Below, piece by piece: positions 17,543 to 26,926 of a stretch of 64,000 nucleotides of DNA. Under the pieces are notes generated by a model. It worked only from the letters and a program-made list of their open reading frames with translations. It was not told where the DNA came from and searched no databases. This stretch comes from Halobellus captivus (GTDB lineage Archaea; Halobacteriota; Halobacteria; Halobacteriales; Haloferacaceae): assembly GCF_003697845.1 (NCBI RefSeq), contig NZ_RDQE01000009.1:1-64000 (forward strand), given 5' to 3'. The position numbers and the translations under genes were made by a program. The first letter of the stretch is position 1, and every line of letters starts with the position of its first letter.

Positions 17543-18646
17543 TCAGAGGAAGTCGGCAACGACGTACACGGCCGCGTATCCGACTAACGCGGCCGTGACT
17601 CCGGCGAGCGCGGTGAACGTAAGCGCGAGCGCCGACGGCGGGACGGTGATCCGTCGGCGTAACTCGTCTCTGCCCGGAAGCGAGAATCCGGAGATGACTC
17701 CCCGTGAATTCGGTATCCCGGGCGTCCACCTTCGCCGCCCCGCCATCCGGCTCCGCCACCCGACCGCCCACCTCCGCCATCCGGTCGAACCGGGCGTCAG
17801 GGATAATCCGCCGCAGACGACGCCGACGGCGAGGATCGAGAACACGAAGTGATACGAGACCTCGAGCGTGGGCGGCGTCATGAGGACGGCGGCGACGCCG
17901 TAGGCCAGACCGGCCGCGGCGCGCGGATCGATCGCCTTCCGCCACGAGCGGCCCGTGACGGTGGCGACCGCGACCGCCGCGAGCCAGATGGCGGCCAGCT
18001 CGAGCGCGAACGCACCGAGCAGGTGTACCGTCGGGTCGCCGTGGAGCAGCACCCGCCCGTCGAGGAGGCGGACGGCGAAGGGGTAGAACAGCTTCGGCGG
18101 CTCGCCGGTGACGAGATCGCCCCACGGATGCGAGAGCAGCCCGAAGACGGCCGCGGCCGCGACGGCCCGCCCGGAGAGGTCGGTCCGTAGTCGAGCGAGC
18201 GTCGCGATCGCGAGTCCGCCGATGACGAACGTCCCGAGAACCACCAGCCCGAGCATGCCGTTCTGCGCGGAAGCGACCGCGACGAGCGCGGCCAGCACGG
18301 CGACGGAGAGGACCGATCCGATCGCCCGAACCGACCGTCTGCGGTCCCACGCGATCGCCCAGAGGCCGAACGCGCCGCCGGCAAGGACGGACACGACGAG
18401 CGAGTGGGTCAGCGCGCGATGGACCTCGCGGGTGGCGTCCCAGAGCGTGCTCGGCCGGGCCAGCGACTCCGCGGAGAGGCTCCCGAGATCGATCGCGACC
18501 GCCGCGTACGCCATGTCGACGTCGGGGAGGGCGGCGAACGCGCCGGCGACCGCACCGATCGCCAGCGCGCGGTCGGCGGACCAGCCCAGTCGGTCCGCGA
18601 GGAGGGCCGCGAGGGCGAACGCGAGCAGCGCGTGGCCGATGAACAC
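17543..18646 (-). CDS. Membrane-bound metal-dependent hydrolase family protein (DUF457/YdjM-like)
   Basis: A 367-residue membrane protein with about 9-10 helices. Metal-ligand type motifs of the YdjM family are visible: 'FIGHALLA' at the N-terminus, 'ALPDVDM' about residue 45, '[10 protein letters not shown]' about 75, and '[12 protein letters not shown]' about 170. Its exact reaction is unknown. I start it at GTG 18646 because helix 1 begins there and a gcttatct TATA-like box lies about 30 bases upstream; the frame stays open to 18793, but that part overlaps the aroA promoter. It has a hydrophilic loop (about 290-325, '[17 protein letters not shown]'). Confidence 0.8.
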   Translation of the reverse strand: MFIGHALLAFALAALLADRLGWSADRALAIGAVAGAFAALPDVDMAYAAVAIDLGSLSAESLARPSTLWDATREVHRALTHSLVVSVLAGGAFGLWAIAWDRRRSVRAIGSVLSVAVLAALVAVASAQNGMLGLVVLGTFVIGGLAIATLARLRTDLSGRAVAAAAVFGLLSHPWGDLVTGEPPKLFYPFAVRLLDGRVLLHGDPTVHLLGAFALELAAIWLAAVAVATVTGRSWRKAIDPRAAAGLAYGVAAVLMTPPTLEVSYHFVFSILAVGVVCGGLSLTPGSTGWRRWAVGWRSRMAGRRRWTPGIPNSRGVISGFSLPGRDELRRRITVPPSALALTFTALAGVTAALVGYAAVYVVADFL

Positions 18647-18791
18647 GCCGGCACGTACGGCCGGGAGAGAGATAAGCGGCTCGCAGGCTCCGTGCGACCG
18701 TGTTACGAACGAACTCTTATCGGGACACGTGTTCTCGTGGTTACGAATCGCATTCGGTACCCACTTACCGACGCGCGCGACAGGGGACGAC

Positions 18792-20129
18792 ATGGACGTT
18801 CACGTCAGCAGATCCGCGGTCGAAGGGACGGCTCGTGCGCCGCCCTCGAAGAGCTACACGCACCGCGCGCTGCTCGCGGCAGGGTACAGCGACGGCGCGA
18901 CGGTGGCCTCTCCGCTCGTCTCGGCCGACACGCGAGCGACCGCCCGCGCCGTGACCGCCTACGGCGGCTCCGTCGATCCCGCTCCCGAGGACTGGGTTCC
19001 CGATCAGGACGCCCTCGCCGTCGACGGCTTCGACGGCCGACCGGCGGTCCCCGACGACGTCATCGACTGCGGGAACTCGGGGACCACGACCCGCCTCGTG
19101 ACCGGAACCGCCGCGCTCGGCGACGGCGGCACCGTCCTCACCGGCGACTCGTCGCTTCGCTCGCGTCCGCAGGGACCGCTGCTCGAGGCCCTCTCCGACC
19201 TCGGCGTCCGCGCCGAATCGACCCGCGGCAACGGGCAGGCCCCCCTCGTCGTCTTCGGGCCGCTCTCGGGCGGGGAGGTGGCGATCCCCGGCGACGTCTC
19301 CTCGCAGTACGTCACCGCCCTGTTGATGGCCGGAGCGGTCACCGACGACGGGATCGAGGTGTCGCTGACGACGGAGCTCAAGTCCGCGCCTTACGTCGAC
19401 ATCACGCTCGAACTCCTCGCCGACTTCGGGATCACCGCCGAGCCGGTCGGCAGCGAGACCGCCGACGGCGCGGAGGGGTTCGTCGTCCCCGGCGGCCAGA
19501 CGTATTCTCCGGAAAGCGGGCGATACGAGGTCCCCGGCGACTTCTCGTCGATCTCCTATCTCGTCGCCGCGGGCGCGGTCGCCGCCGCCCCCGACGGCGC
19601 GGTCCGGATCGAGGGAGCCCGACCGAGCGCACAGGGTGACGCCGCCATCGTCGACGTCGCGGAGCGGATGGGCGCGGCCATCGACTGGGACCGCGAGGCG
19701 GGCGTCATCACGGTCGAGCGCTCGGCGCTCTCCGGCGTCGAGGTCGACGTGGGCGATACGCCCGACCTGCTCCCCACGATCGCAGCGCTCGGCGCGGTCG
19801 CCGACGGCGACACCCGGATCGTGAACTGCGAGCACGTCCGCTACAAGGAGACCGACCGGGTCTCGGCGATGGCCGAGGAGCTCGAGCGGCTCGGCGCGGC
19901 GACGACCGAGGAGCCGGACGTCCTGATCGTCCACGGCTCGGAGAGCGACCTCCGCGGCGCGACCGTCGACGGCCGGGCCGACCACCGGATCGTGATGGCG
20001 CTCGCGGTGGCGGGGCTCGCGGCGGAGGGAACGACCACGATCCGCGGCGGCGAACACGTCGACGTCTCGTTCCCGACGTTCTTCGAGACGATGGCGGAGC
20101 TGGGGGCGACGGTCGAACACGGGGAGTGA
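18792..20129 (+). CDS. aroA: 5-enolpyruvylshikimate-3-phosphate synthase
   Basis: Shikimate pathway step joining PEP to shikimate-3-phosphate, needed for aromatic amino acids. 445 residues, the usual EPSPS length. Signatures: '[15 protein letters not shown]' (residues 16-30; phosphate-binding Lys and Arg), '[11 protein letters not shown]' (near 94-104), '[10 protein letters not shown]', and '[19 protein letters not shown]'. ATG 18792 fits the family N-terminus. The frame remains open far upstream, but that is shadow sequence of the minus-strand membrane protein. It converges on a histidine kinase across a purine-rich gap. Confidence 0.97.
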   Translation: MDVHVSRSAVEGTARAPPSKSYTHRALLAAGYSDGATVASPLVSADTRATARAVTAYGGSVDPAPEDWVPDQDALAVDGFDGRPAVPDDVIDCGNSGTTTRLVTGTAALGDGGTVLTGDSSLRSRPQGPLLEALSDLGVRAESTRGNGQAPLVVFGPLSGGEVAIPGDVSSQYVTALLMAGAVTDDGIEVSLTTELKSAPYVDITLELLADFGITAEPVGSETADGAEGFVVPGGQTYSPESGRYEVPGDFSSISYLVAAGAVAAAPDGAVRIEGARPSAQGDAAIVDVAERMGAAIDWDREAGVITVERSALSGVEVDVGDTPDLLPTIAALGAVADGDTRIVNCEHVRYKETDRVSAMAEELERLGAATTEEPDVLIVHGSESDLRGATVDGRADHRIVMALAVAGLAAEGTTTIRGGEHVDVSFPTFFETMAELGATVEHGE

Positions 20130-20378
20130 ACGAAGAGGAACGAGGGGGAGCGAAGGAACCAGAGGAAGCGAACGAAGGGGAACGGGAGGGAGCAAACGAA
20201 GAGGAACCGCGGGACGGGAGACGGGGAACGAACGACGGGACGGGAGACGAAGACCCCGAAGCAGACCGTTGGCGGATCGCAGGTGGCTCGTCGACTGACC
20301 TGCTGTCGCGTTCCTCCGGGTCGGTCGATACGGGACGACCGCGGACGGAAGAACGGACGAACAGCCGTCCGATCCGGC
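20130..20378. other. Gap with a long purine-rich run
   Basis: Between the convergent aroA and histidine kinase stops. Positions 20130-20260 are almost all A and G on the plus strand, with repeated gaacgaa and gggacgggagac units. A GTG-started open frame overlaps the aroA stop, but its Glu/Asn/Gly-rich product looks like a translation of the simple sequence. No gene is called. Confidence 0.6.
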
Positions 20379-21482
20379 CTAGGCCGCGGGCAATCGGACC
20401 GTGACGACCCCGCCGTCGGCGTCGCCCCGCCGTCCGAGTGACAGGCTCCCGTCGTAGTGTTCGATCACCCACTTGGCGAGCCACAGCCCGAGCCCGCTGC
20501 TGTGTTGAAGCTGCGTCTCCGTGCGGTCCTCGTTGATGAGCGCCATCTCGTCGTCGGGGAAACCGTCCCCGTTGTCGAGCACGTCGATGCGGACGGTCCC
20601 GTCGGTTCGCTCCCCGCGAACGGTCACCGCGGGCGGGTCGCCGCCGTGCTCGAACGCGTTGTCGATGAGCTCCGCGAGCGCCGTGTCCACGTGGTCGCTG
20701 GCCGAGACGGAACACTCCCCGTCGAAGTCGGTCTCGAGGGTTCCGTCGGGATGCTCCTCCGCCCAGCCGTCGCGTCCATCCTCGAGTACCTCCGGGACGT
20801 CGACCGCCGTTCGCTCGTCGTCCCGCTCGAGGACGTCGTCGAAGACGCGGATCTTCGACTGCGTGTCGCCGAGGTCCGAACCGATCTCCGCGATCCGTCG
20901 GCCGAGGTCGTGGGCCGACTCCCTCTCGCCGTCGGCTCCGTCGCCTCCGTTCCCGGTTCCGCCCGCGTCGCTCCCGGCGTCCGCGGAGAGCTGTTCGCCG
21001 TACCCGATCAGCAGTTGGGCGGCGTGTCGCAGGTCGTGTCGAACGAACCGGTTCATCACCGCCGCCTTCTGTTGTTGTTTCACGAGCCGCCGCGCGCGGA
21101 TCCGCCGCACGTCGTTGAACCCGATCAGGACGTGGGCGAACGCGCTCACGCCGACGATTATCGCGCCCGAGACGAGCGGTTCGGCCACGCTCGCGCCGGC
21201 GTCGACTTGGAAGGAGTACACCAACACCAGGACGGCACTCGTGGCCACCACTCCCAGGACGTTCCAGCCCGCGATCCGGAGGAGGTGTCCCGACTCGACA
21301 TCGGTCCGGTACGCCAACGGTCCCGTGACCGTGAACGCGACGCCGAACAGTAGCGTCACGCCGGTGACGACCGCGTCGACGACTCCGGTGGTCCCGGTCG
21401 CGAACCCGCGAACCGCGATCGCCGCCAATCCCACCCCGGTCAGGCTGATGACGAGCGCGCCGACGAGACGTCTGGGATCCAT
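20379..21482 (-). CDS. Membrane sensor histidine kinase
   Basis: A 367-residue kinase: four N-terminal membrane helices (about residues 5-25, 35-55, 65-90, 105-130), a short linker, HisKA-type box 'RFVRHDLRHAAQLLIGYGEQ', an acidic low-complexity insert, and HATPase with N box 'ELIDNAFEHGG', D/G1 box 'LDNGDGFP' and G2 'SSGLGLWLAKWVIE'. No separate sensing domain, so the membrane bundle itself or a partner would sense. ATG 21482 is preferred; GTG 21506 would add eight residues. No response regulator gene is adjacent, as is common for haloarchaeal orphan kinases. Confidence 0.9.
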   Translation of the reverse strand: MDPRRLVGALVISLTGVGLAAIAVRGFATGTTGVVDAVVTGVTLLFGVAFTVTGPLAYRTDVESGHLLRIAGWNVLGVVATSAVLVLVYSFQVDAGASVAEPLVSGAIIVGVSAFAHVLIGFNDVRRIRARRLVKQQQKAAVMNRFVRHDLRHAAQLLIGYGEQLSADAGSDAGGTGNGGDGADGERESAHDLGRRIAEIGSDLGDTQSKIRVFDDVLERDDERTAVDVPEVLEDGRDGWAEEHPDGTLETDFDGECSVSASDHVDTALAELIDNAFEHGGDPPAVTVRGERTDGTVRIDVLDNGDGFPDDEMALINEDRTETQLQHSSGLGLWLAKWVIEHYDGSLSLGRRGDADGGVVTVRLPAA

Positions 21483-21572
21483 GGATGCGATCTCCGAGAC
21501 TGACACATAATCGTGGTGGATCGGATCGTTTCACGCTCCGGAAACGACGGTCGAGCGGTACCGAAAGGACCC

Positions 21573-22478
21573 TCAGATCACGCGCTTGCCGAACGCGCTG
21601 GCGGCCAGTTCCGTCGCCAGCTCCGCCGTCTCGTTGTGCTGGTCGAGCGTCGGGTTCACCTCGACGAGCTCCATCGATCGGAGGCAGTCGGCGTCGTCGA
21701 CGATCTCCATCGCGCTGTGGGCCTCCCGGTAGGTGACCCCGCCGCGGACCGGCGTCCCGACGCCCGGTGCCTCCTTGGGGTCGAGCCAATCGAGGTCGAG
21801 GCTGACGTGGACGCCGTCGACGCCCGACGAGGCGGCCTCGAGCGCGTCTTCCGTCACGTCCGTGATCCCCTGCTCGTCGATGTCGGACATCGTGTAGGCG
21901 GTGAAACCGTGCTCGCGCAGGAGTTCGACCTCCGCGCCGTCGACCGATCGGAGCCCGACGAGCGCGACGTTCTCCGGGTCGAGCCCGGACGCGTTCGCCC
22001 ACGGGGTGTCCGCGAACTCGCCTATCCCGAGCGCGGCCGCGAGCGGCATCCCGTGGACGTTGCCCGAGGGCGTCGTCGACGGGGTGTTGAGATCGGCGTG
22101 GGCGTCGAACCACACCGCGCCGATGTCGGCGTCGCGGGCGGCCCCGACGAGGGATCCGATCGCGATCGAGTGGTCGCCGCCGAGCGCCAGCGGGACCGTC
22201 CCCTCGGCGAGCGTCCCCTCCACCTCGTCGGCGAGGCGCCTGCAGACGTCGGCGACCTCGTGGAGGAACTTCGCGTCGCCCTCCGACGGGGCGTCCGTGT
22301 CCGGGTCCCGCTCCTCGGCACGGGGCACCGAGAGGTCGCCCGCGTCGACGACGTCGACGCCCGCGCCCGCCAGCTCGTCCGCGAGCCCGCCGTAGCGGAT
22401 CGCGGACGGTCCCATGTCGACCCCGCGTCGGTTGGCTCCGTAGTCGGTCGGCGCGCCGATGATCTCGACTCTCGTCAT
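21573..22478 (-). CDS. rocF: Arginase (ureohydrolase family)
   Basis: Hydrolyses arginine to ornithine and urea using two Mn ions. 301 residues, matching arginases. Metal-binding motifs: '[12 protein letters not shown]' (near residue 110), '[11 protein letters not shown]' (near 132), '[18 protein letters not shown]' (near 230). The '[17 protein letters not shown]' loop is arginase-like rather than agmatinase-like. '[10 protein letters not shown]' starts at ATG 22478; the upstream extension is rejected. Nearby genes give no operon partner. Agmatinase or formiminoglutamase is the alternative but less likely. Confidence 0.9.
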   Translation of the reverse strand: MTRVEIIGAPTDYGANRRGVDMGPSAIRYGGLADELAGAGVDVVDAGDLSVPRAEERDPDTDAPSEGDAKFLHEVADVCRRLADEVEGTLAEGTVPLALGGDHSIAIGSLVGAARDADIGAVWFDAHADLNTPSTTPSGNVHGMPLAAALGIGEFADTPWANASGLDPENVALVGLRSVDGAEVELLREHGFTAYTMSDIDEQGITDVTEDALEAASSGVDGVHVSLDLDWLDPKEAPGVGTPVRGGVTYREAHSAMEIVDDADCLRSMELVEVNPTLDQHNETAELATELAASAFGKRVI

Positions 22479-22684
22479 ATCGGTAGGGGAACCCCCCACC
22501 GCTTGAAAGGAACGGATCCGCGGAGAACGGGAGCCACGGGAAACCGTGTCTCGAGGACCCGAACTCGCAAGAGACGAATCCGCGACACGTCGGACTCACG
22601 AACGAAACGCCACTGACGAACGAACGGCCGTCCACGAACGTCCGGATCCGTCACGGTTTCCTCGTCGCCGCCGAACGAACCCGT

Positions 22685-22921
22685 ATGGGCGGGAAGGACA
22701 CGGACGGAAGCGACCGCGAGCCGGGACCCGTCGATCCGGAGGACATCGGTCCGGCCGGGGCGGTGATCGCCGTCGCGTTCACCGGGTCCGTGATCGCGTT
22801 CGTCGGCTTCGCGCTGCTCGTCCTCCTCGGCGACGTCGGGTTCGTTCTCGTCGCGATCGGTCTCCTCGTCGTGTTCGCGAGCCCCGCGGCGTACTTCCGA
22901 TACCGGCAGCTCTACGGCTGA
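22685..22921 (+). CDS. Small two-helix membrane protein
   Basis: 78 residues: an acidic 25-residue N-terminus, two membrane helices separated by a short turn ('AGAVIAVAFTGSVIAFVGFA', 'VGFVLVAIGLLVVFASPAAY') and a basic/aromatic end 'FRYRQLYG'. Composition and codon use fit a real haloarchaeal gene. It precedes the winged-helix regulator with its own TATA box, so they are probably separate units. Function unknown. Confidence 0.7.
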   Translation: MGGKDTDGSDREPGPVDPEDIGPAGAVIAVAFTGSVIAFVGFALLVLLGDVGFVLVAIGLLVVFASPAAYFRYRQLYG

Positions 22922-22964
22922 ACGCCCGTAGGGCGAACGAAGCGCCCCGCCGATCTCGACCACG

Positions 22965-22972
22965 TTTATAAG
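22965..22972 (+). promoter_or_regulatory. TATA box of the winged-helix regulator gene
   Basis: tttataag lies 45 bases before the ATG at 23017 and 18 bases before another in-frame ATG at 22990. Transcription would start near 22992, giving a short leader before 23017. Confidence 0.6.
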
Positions 22973-23016
22973 TGACTTCCATCGCCTTTATGCGGGGTCG
23001 CCATCTACTCGGATCC

Positions 23017-23550
23017 ATGTCATCGATCGAACTCACGTCGAGCCAGAAAAGCATCCTCTCGGCGCTCATCAACCTCTACGGGGAGGAGGAGGACGCCGTC
23101 AAGGGGGAAGCGATCGCCGAGGAGGTCGACCGCAACCCGGGGACCATCCGGAACCAGATGCAGAGCCTGAAGGCACTCCAGCTCGTCGAGGGCGTCCCGG
23201 GCCCGAAGGGCGGCTACAAACCGACGTCGAACGCCTACGAGGCGCTCGACATCCAGCGGATGGACGAGCCCGCACACGTCCCGATCAAACACGAGGGCGA
23301 GACCGTCGACGGCGTGAACGTCGACGGGATCGACCTCTCGAGCGTTCACCACCCCGAACTCTGTCGGGCGGAGATCCACGTCCAGGGCTCGGTACGTGGC
23401 TTCCACGAGGGCGACTCGGTGACGGTCGGGCCCACGCCGCTCTCGAAGCTGCTCATCGAGGGGACCGTCGACGGCAAGGACGACACCGCGAACGTCCTCA
23501 TCCTCCGGATCGACGACATGCACGCACCCGCCGGCGAAGCGGCACACTGA
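23017..23550 (+). CDS. Winged-helix regulator with C-terminal ligand-type domain
   Basis: 177 residues. Residues 5-75 form a winged helix ('LTSSQKSILSALINLY', 'IAEEVDRNPGTIRNQMQSL', 'PKGGYKPTSNAYEAL'). The C-terminal part ('DLSSVHHPELCRAEIHVQG', 'GPTPLSKLLIEGTVDG') is a small beta domain. Highly similar proteins are widespread in haloarchaea, from memory, but no regulon is known to me. I chose ATG 23017, where 'MSSIELTSSQK' begins; ATG 22990 would add nine residues and GTG 22972 fifteen. Confidence 0.85.
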   Translation: MSSIELTSSQKSILSALINLYGEEEDAVKGEAIAEEVDRNPGTIRNQMQSLKALQLVEGVPGPKGGYKPTSNAYEALDIQRMDEPAHVPIKHEGETVDGVNVDGIDLSSVHHPELCRAEIHVQGSVRGFHEGDSVTVGPTPLSKLLIEGTVDGKDDTANVLILRIDDMHAPAGEAAH

Positions 23551-23941
23551 ACCTGCGTTCGCTTCGGGAACCATTCCTCGAAAATCCTGGAGGGTAAAAG
23601 CCGCCGGCTCGGCTGTCGCCTTGCCGACGGTAAACGTTCCGCCGTGCTCGGCGTATGCTGGCATCGTCTCCGATCGATCCGTGAATGCTCTCGTCGAACC
23701 GTCCCCGCAACCGTACCTCACACCTCCCCAGCCTCGCGGACTGCTCGCGCTCTTTCGAGCGCTCGCAGGCACACCACCGCGATCGCTCGTTGCTCACCTG
23801 TATTGAGCGATCCTCGAGGAGCAATACAAGTATGCTAACCGTTCGATGACACTCTATTCCCGTTTATCCGATGGTTCGTTTGTGTACCTTCGCTATCGAA
23901 CGGGGTCCGAGAATTCCTGCTCTACTAGTTCATGAACGGGA
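23551..23941. other. Gap without a gene between convergent genes
   Basis: Open frames here are short and not protein-like. A/T content rises compared with the left flank. Near 23800-23830 two similar blocks (gtattgagcgatcctcgagg and its surroundings) repeat 'aatacaagt/aatacaggt'-type words on opposite strands, but no clear hairpin with a T-tract was found. Confidence 0.5.
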
Positions 23942-25342
23942 TCATTTCCACTTCGAGGGTGTCGTCGGTAGATCGATCGTAATGACGTTTCCCCGTTCGT
24001 CCCGCTCATCGATCGTCAAGGTGCCTCCGGATTCCGTGACCGCGATATAGACCGACCAAAGGCTGAGTTTCGAGGGGTGAGCGGTCGATTTGAGAGCGGT
24101 CGGATCATCCATGAACGCATACTCTATTTCCGGAATCGGTGGGCCGATCGTGGTGATCGTAATTCGGACAGACGTCTCCGTCTCCTCGAGTTCGATCTCG
24201 AGAGTCTGCGTATCCGTCTCCGCGTGCTCGATGACGGTCCAGAAGAGTCCACGCAGGGCCTGTTCGATGGCGGGTGTCACCTCAACCATCGCCGTGTCAG
24301 GAACGTCTTGGATGACGGTGGCCTCCGGATTCCCGTCACGACACTCCGCGACGAGGGCGTCGAGTATCGCCGCGATGTCAACGTGTTCCGAGGTCGTAAT
24401 CTCCGTTAATTGCGTGATGAGGTGCCGGTGGTGGTCGAAGTTCGAGAGCACCTCGTTGGTCGCGGCATACAACTTTTTGATGTGTTCGTTGGCGGGATCC
24501 GCGAGCTGTTCCTGGAGCAGGCTTACCCGGCCTTGGATGACGTTCATCTGGTTCCGCAGCTGGTGTTGGAGAAGCAGATCCACGGCTTGGAGGTGTTGTT
24601 CTCGTGTTCGTCGATGCGAAATATCGCGTCCGATGCCCACGATCCCGATGACGGTGTCGTCGATGCTCAGGCGCTGCTTGCGGAACTCGAAGGGTATCTT
24701 CGTCCCGCGCTTGGTACGAACTGTTGCCTCGAGCATGGCGGAGCCTTCAGCGAACGTTCGTGAGATCGACGTCGAGACGCGCTCGACATCGTCGGCGACG
24801 AAGAACTCCTCGACGTCCATCTCGCGCACCTCCTCCTCGCTGTAGCCGGAGACTTCGGTGAGCGCATCGTTCCACCGTTCAAGAGCTCCCGCGGTGTCGA
24901 CGACGTAGAACACGTCATCGAGTCCGTTCAGGGCCTTCTCGATGAAGGTCCGCTCGCGCTTGAGTTCCTCTTGGATCCGGTTGAGCTCCGTCACATCGAT
25001 GACGACGGCCTGCCCGATATCGCGCCCGGCATAGCGACCCGGGGCTGTCGCCACCCGAATCTTCCGTATCTCGCCGTCGTCCCGTTCGAGTTTCAGCGTC
25101 GTCGGGCCGGTCGAGATCTTCTCTTCGACGACCGCCGTCAACTCCTCCTCGGCGGTATATCGATCATCAGGGTGAATGAACTCGAAGATCGACCGGCCGA
25201 CGAGTTCCTCTCTGGATTCGAGATCGAGGAGCGTTACAACGGCATCGTTCCCCCAGATCACCTCTCCCGAGGCGTCAAACAGATTGATCGGAGCGGGCGA
25301 CGTCCGAATCAACTGCTGATACCGGTGTTCGCTCTCAGTCAT
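23942..25342 (-). CDS. PAS-PAS histidine kinase with degenerate ATPase domain
   Basis: 466 residues, cytoplasmic. PAS about 5-120 ('YQQLIRTSPAPINLFDASG', 'FEFIHPDDR'), PAS about 130-250 ('FIEKALNGLDDVFYVVD'), HisKA-like helix with an intact His ('LLLQHQLRNQMNVIQG'), then an ATPase-like domain lacking key residues: the N-box Asn is absent ('GLFWTVIEHAE'), the D-box Asp is replaced ('ITTIGPPIPEIEYAF'), and the G2 glycines are lost ('HPSKLSLWSVYIAV'). It probably cannot bind ATP in the normal way, so it may be a phospho-acceptor or a sensor scaffold. ATG 25342 is about 30 bases after a gtattatg TATA-like box. Base composition is lower in G+C than its neighbours, so transfer is possible. Confidence 0.88.
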   Translation of the reverse strand: MTESEHRYQQLIRTSPAPINLFDASGEVIWGNDAVVTLLDLESREELVGRSIFEFIHPDDRYTAEEELTAVVEEKISTGPTTLKLERDDGEIRKIRVATAPGRYAGRDIGQAVVIDVTELNRIQEELKRERTFIEKALNGLDDVFYVVDTAGALERWNDALTEVSGYSEEEVREMDVEEFFVADDVERVSTSISRTFAEGSAMLEATVRTKRGTKIPFEFRKQRLSIDDTVIGIVGIGRDISHRRTREQHLQAVDLLLQHQLRNQMNVIQGRVSLLQEQLADPANEHIKKLYAATNEVLSNFDHHRHLITQLTEITTSEHVDIAAILDALVAECRDGNPEATVIQDVPDTAMVEVTPAIEQALRGLFWTVIEHAETDTQTLEIELEETETSVRITITTIGPPIPEIEYAFMDDPTALKSTAHPSKLSLWSVYIAVTESGGTLTIDERDERGNVITIDLPTTPSKWK

Positions 25343-25655
25343 CGATCCCGTACAAAACGTTGTGCTCCACACATAATACCACCAGATAATTCCTACATCA
25401 CGATCTCACCGGGATGAGAGTGGCTTCACAGTTCATCTAGATCGGTACGAGCATCCGCGAGCGAAGTCGTTCGAAAGACCGGAGCTCTTTCGTGACGTTG
25501 ACAGAATACCACGGCCGCTAGCCGGAAGTTTCCGACTTCCGGCAATGTCGTCAGAACACTCTGCGTTCTGACTGCTAACCGGAACGCAAGCGTCCCGGTG
25601 ATGACGAAAGTGTCAGATTTCTGAGAGCGGAAAAGTGGAAGTGAAAGGCGGCCGG
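25343..25655. other. Gap with three consecutive hairpins
   Basis: Stem 1: gccggaagt 25521-25529 pairs with acttccggc 25535-25543. Stem 2: gtcagaac 25550-25557 pairs with gttctgac 25565-25572. Stem 3: ccggaacgc 25579-25587 pairs with gcgtcccgg 25590-25598, one mismatch. The rest is promoter for the kinase and 3' region of the NADH dehydrogenase. The hairpin trio could be a decayed mobile-element end, a terminator set or a structured RNA. No intact transposase is present. Confidence 0.6.
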
Positions 25656-26837
25656 TTACATATCGCCGAACGCGCCGATGCCGCGTCCGGTCGAGGAGAC
25701 CTTCGCGATCCAGCGCGAGGCGATCGCCTTCTTCAGCAGCTTCGCCGGGGTCCCGCCGAACGTCTTGATCGGCATCCCGACCACGTCGTGGGCGACCGCC
25801 TCCTCGCCCACGGAGATCACGGTTCCCTTGTCCTCGTGTTGCCACGACTGGAGCGGCGCGCCGCGGGCCGCTCGCGCGAGGTTGTCGCCGGCGACCTCCG
25901 CGGCCTGCCAGGCGGCCTGGGCGGTCGGCGGGGCGACGTCGTCACCGCCCTGGTCGACCAGGGCGGTGTCGCCGATGGCGAACACGCGGTCGTCGCTCGT
26001 GGTGAAGTCGGACTCCGCGAACACGCGGTTCGATCGGTCGTCCTTCTCGACGTCGACCGCGTCGAGCTCCGCCTGGCCGGTGATCCCGCCGGTCCAGATC
26101 AACACGTCGTAGGCCAGTTCCTCCGGCTCCTCGTCCTCGCCGCCGCCGAGGTACACCGCGTCCTCGTCGGCCTTCGAGATGAAGTCGCCGGTGAGGATCT
26201 CCACGTCCGCGTCCTCGAGTCGCTGGCGGAGCGCGCCCTGGATCTGCGGGTCGTTGCCGGGGAACACCTCGTCCAACCCCTCGACGAGTTTGATGTCGAG
26301 GGGAGCCCGGTGTTTGTCGCGGTACTCCGCGATCTCGCCGGCGGTCTGGATCCCCGAGAGCCCCGCGCCGCCGACGATGACGGTGGCGGGCTCGGAGCGG
26401 GTCGCGTTCCCCGCCGCCTCGCGGACGTCCTCGTGGATCGCCCGCGCGTCGGCCAGGCTCTTGAGCTGGTGGGCGTGCTCCTTCAGGCCGTCGATGCCGA
26501 AGAAGGCGGTGGTGGAGCCGATCGCTAAGAGCAGGTAGTCGTACTCGACGGCCTCGCCGTCGTCGGTCTCGACGACCCGGTCCTCCGTGTCGACGTCGAC
26601 GACGCGGCCCTGAACGAACTCGCCGTCCTCGGACATGATCTCGCCGACGGGGATGGTGATGCTGTCCTCGACGGCGGGGTTCCGGATCGCGCGGTGGACC
26701 TCGTGTAAGACGAGGTGGTAGTCGTGTTCCGAGACCCAGGTGAGTTCCGCCTCACCTTCGCCGACCTCGTCTTCGAACGCCTTCACTGCCCCGGCACCGG
26801 CGTATCCGGAGCCGACGACGACGACCTGAGTTGTCAT
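25656..26837 (-). CDS. Type II NADH dehydrogenase-like FAD oxidoreductase
   Basis: Pyridine nucleotide-disulphide oxidoreductase family, 393 residues, membrane-associated electron transfer from NADH to quinone is the likely role. N-terminal FAD motif 'VVVVGSGYAGAGAVKAFE', NAD-binding motif 'TVIVGGAGLSGIQTAGE' near residue 150, and FAD-contacting 'VFAIGDTAL' near 290. The C-terminus ('LLKKAIASRWIAKVSSTGRG') is amphipathic and may bind the membrane. ATG 26837 directly starts the FAD strand. It lies 89 bases past the phosphorylase stop and in the same direction, but with its own probable promoter. Other family members (sulphide:quinone reductase) cannot be fully excluded. Confidence 0.88.
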   Translation of the reverse strand: MTTQVVVVGSGYAGAGAVKAFEDEVGEGEAELTWVSEHDYHLVLHEVHRAIRNPAVEDSITIPVGEIMSEDGEFVQGRVVDVDTEDRVVETDDGEAVEYDYLLLAIGSTTAFFGIDGLKEHAHQLKSLADARAIHEDVREAAGNATRSEPATVIVGGAGLSGIQTAGEIAEYRDKHRAPLDIKLVEGLDEVFPGNDPQIQGALRQRLEDADVEILTGDFISKADEDAVYLGGGEDEEPEELAYDVLIWTGGITGQAELDAVDVEKDDRSNRVFAESDFTTSDDRVFAIGDTALVDQGGDDVAPPTAQAAWQAAEVAGDNLARAARGAPLQSWQHEDKGTVISVGEEAVAHDVVGMPIKTFGGTPAKLLKKAIASRWIAKVSSTGRGIGAFGDM

Positions 26838-26926
26838 GGATGCCGATCCGCGGTCCGCGGGTAAAGACGCTTTGGAACCGCTCTCACGTGGAGCCGCGGG
26901 GAGATCCCGGCGCCCTTCCCGCTCGC

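Noticed and set aside
20126-20404. A 92-codon GTG-started frame after aroA
   Set aside because: It overlaps the aroA stop and translates a purine-rich simple sequence into Glu/Asn/Gly repeats; not protein-like.
19708-22635. A 975-codon minus-strand frame across aroA, the kinase and arginase
   Set aside because: It runs antisense to aroA and out of frame with the other two genes, and its product is Arg/Gly-rich with no domain.
25426-25560. C-terminal tail of a transposase (TnpB-type) suggested by an open minus-strand frame and hairpins
   Set aside because: Only a few dozen residues remain, with no conserved motif I can name, so an insertion-sequence remnant is not called as a feature.
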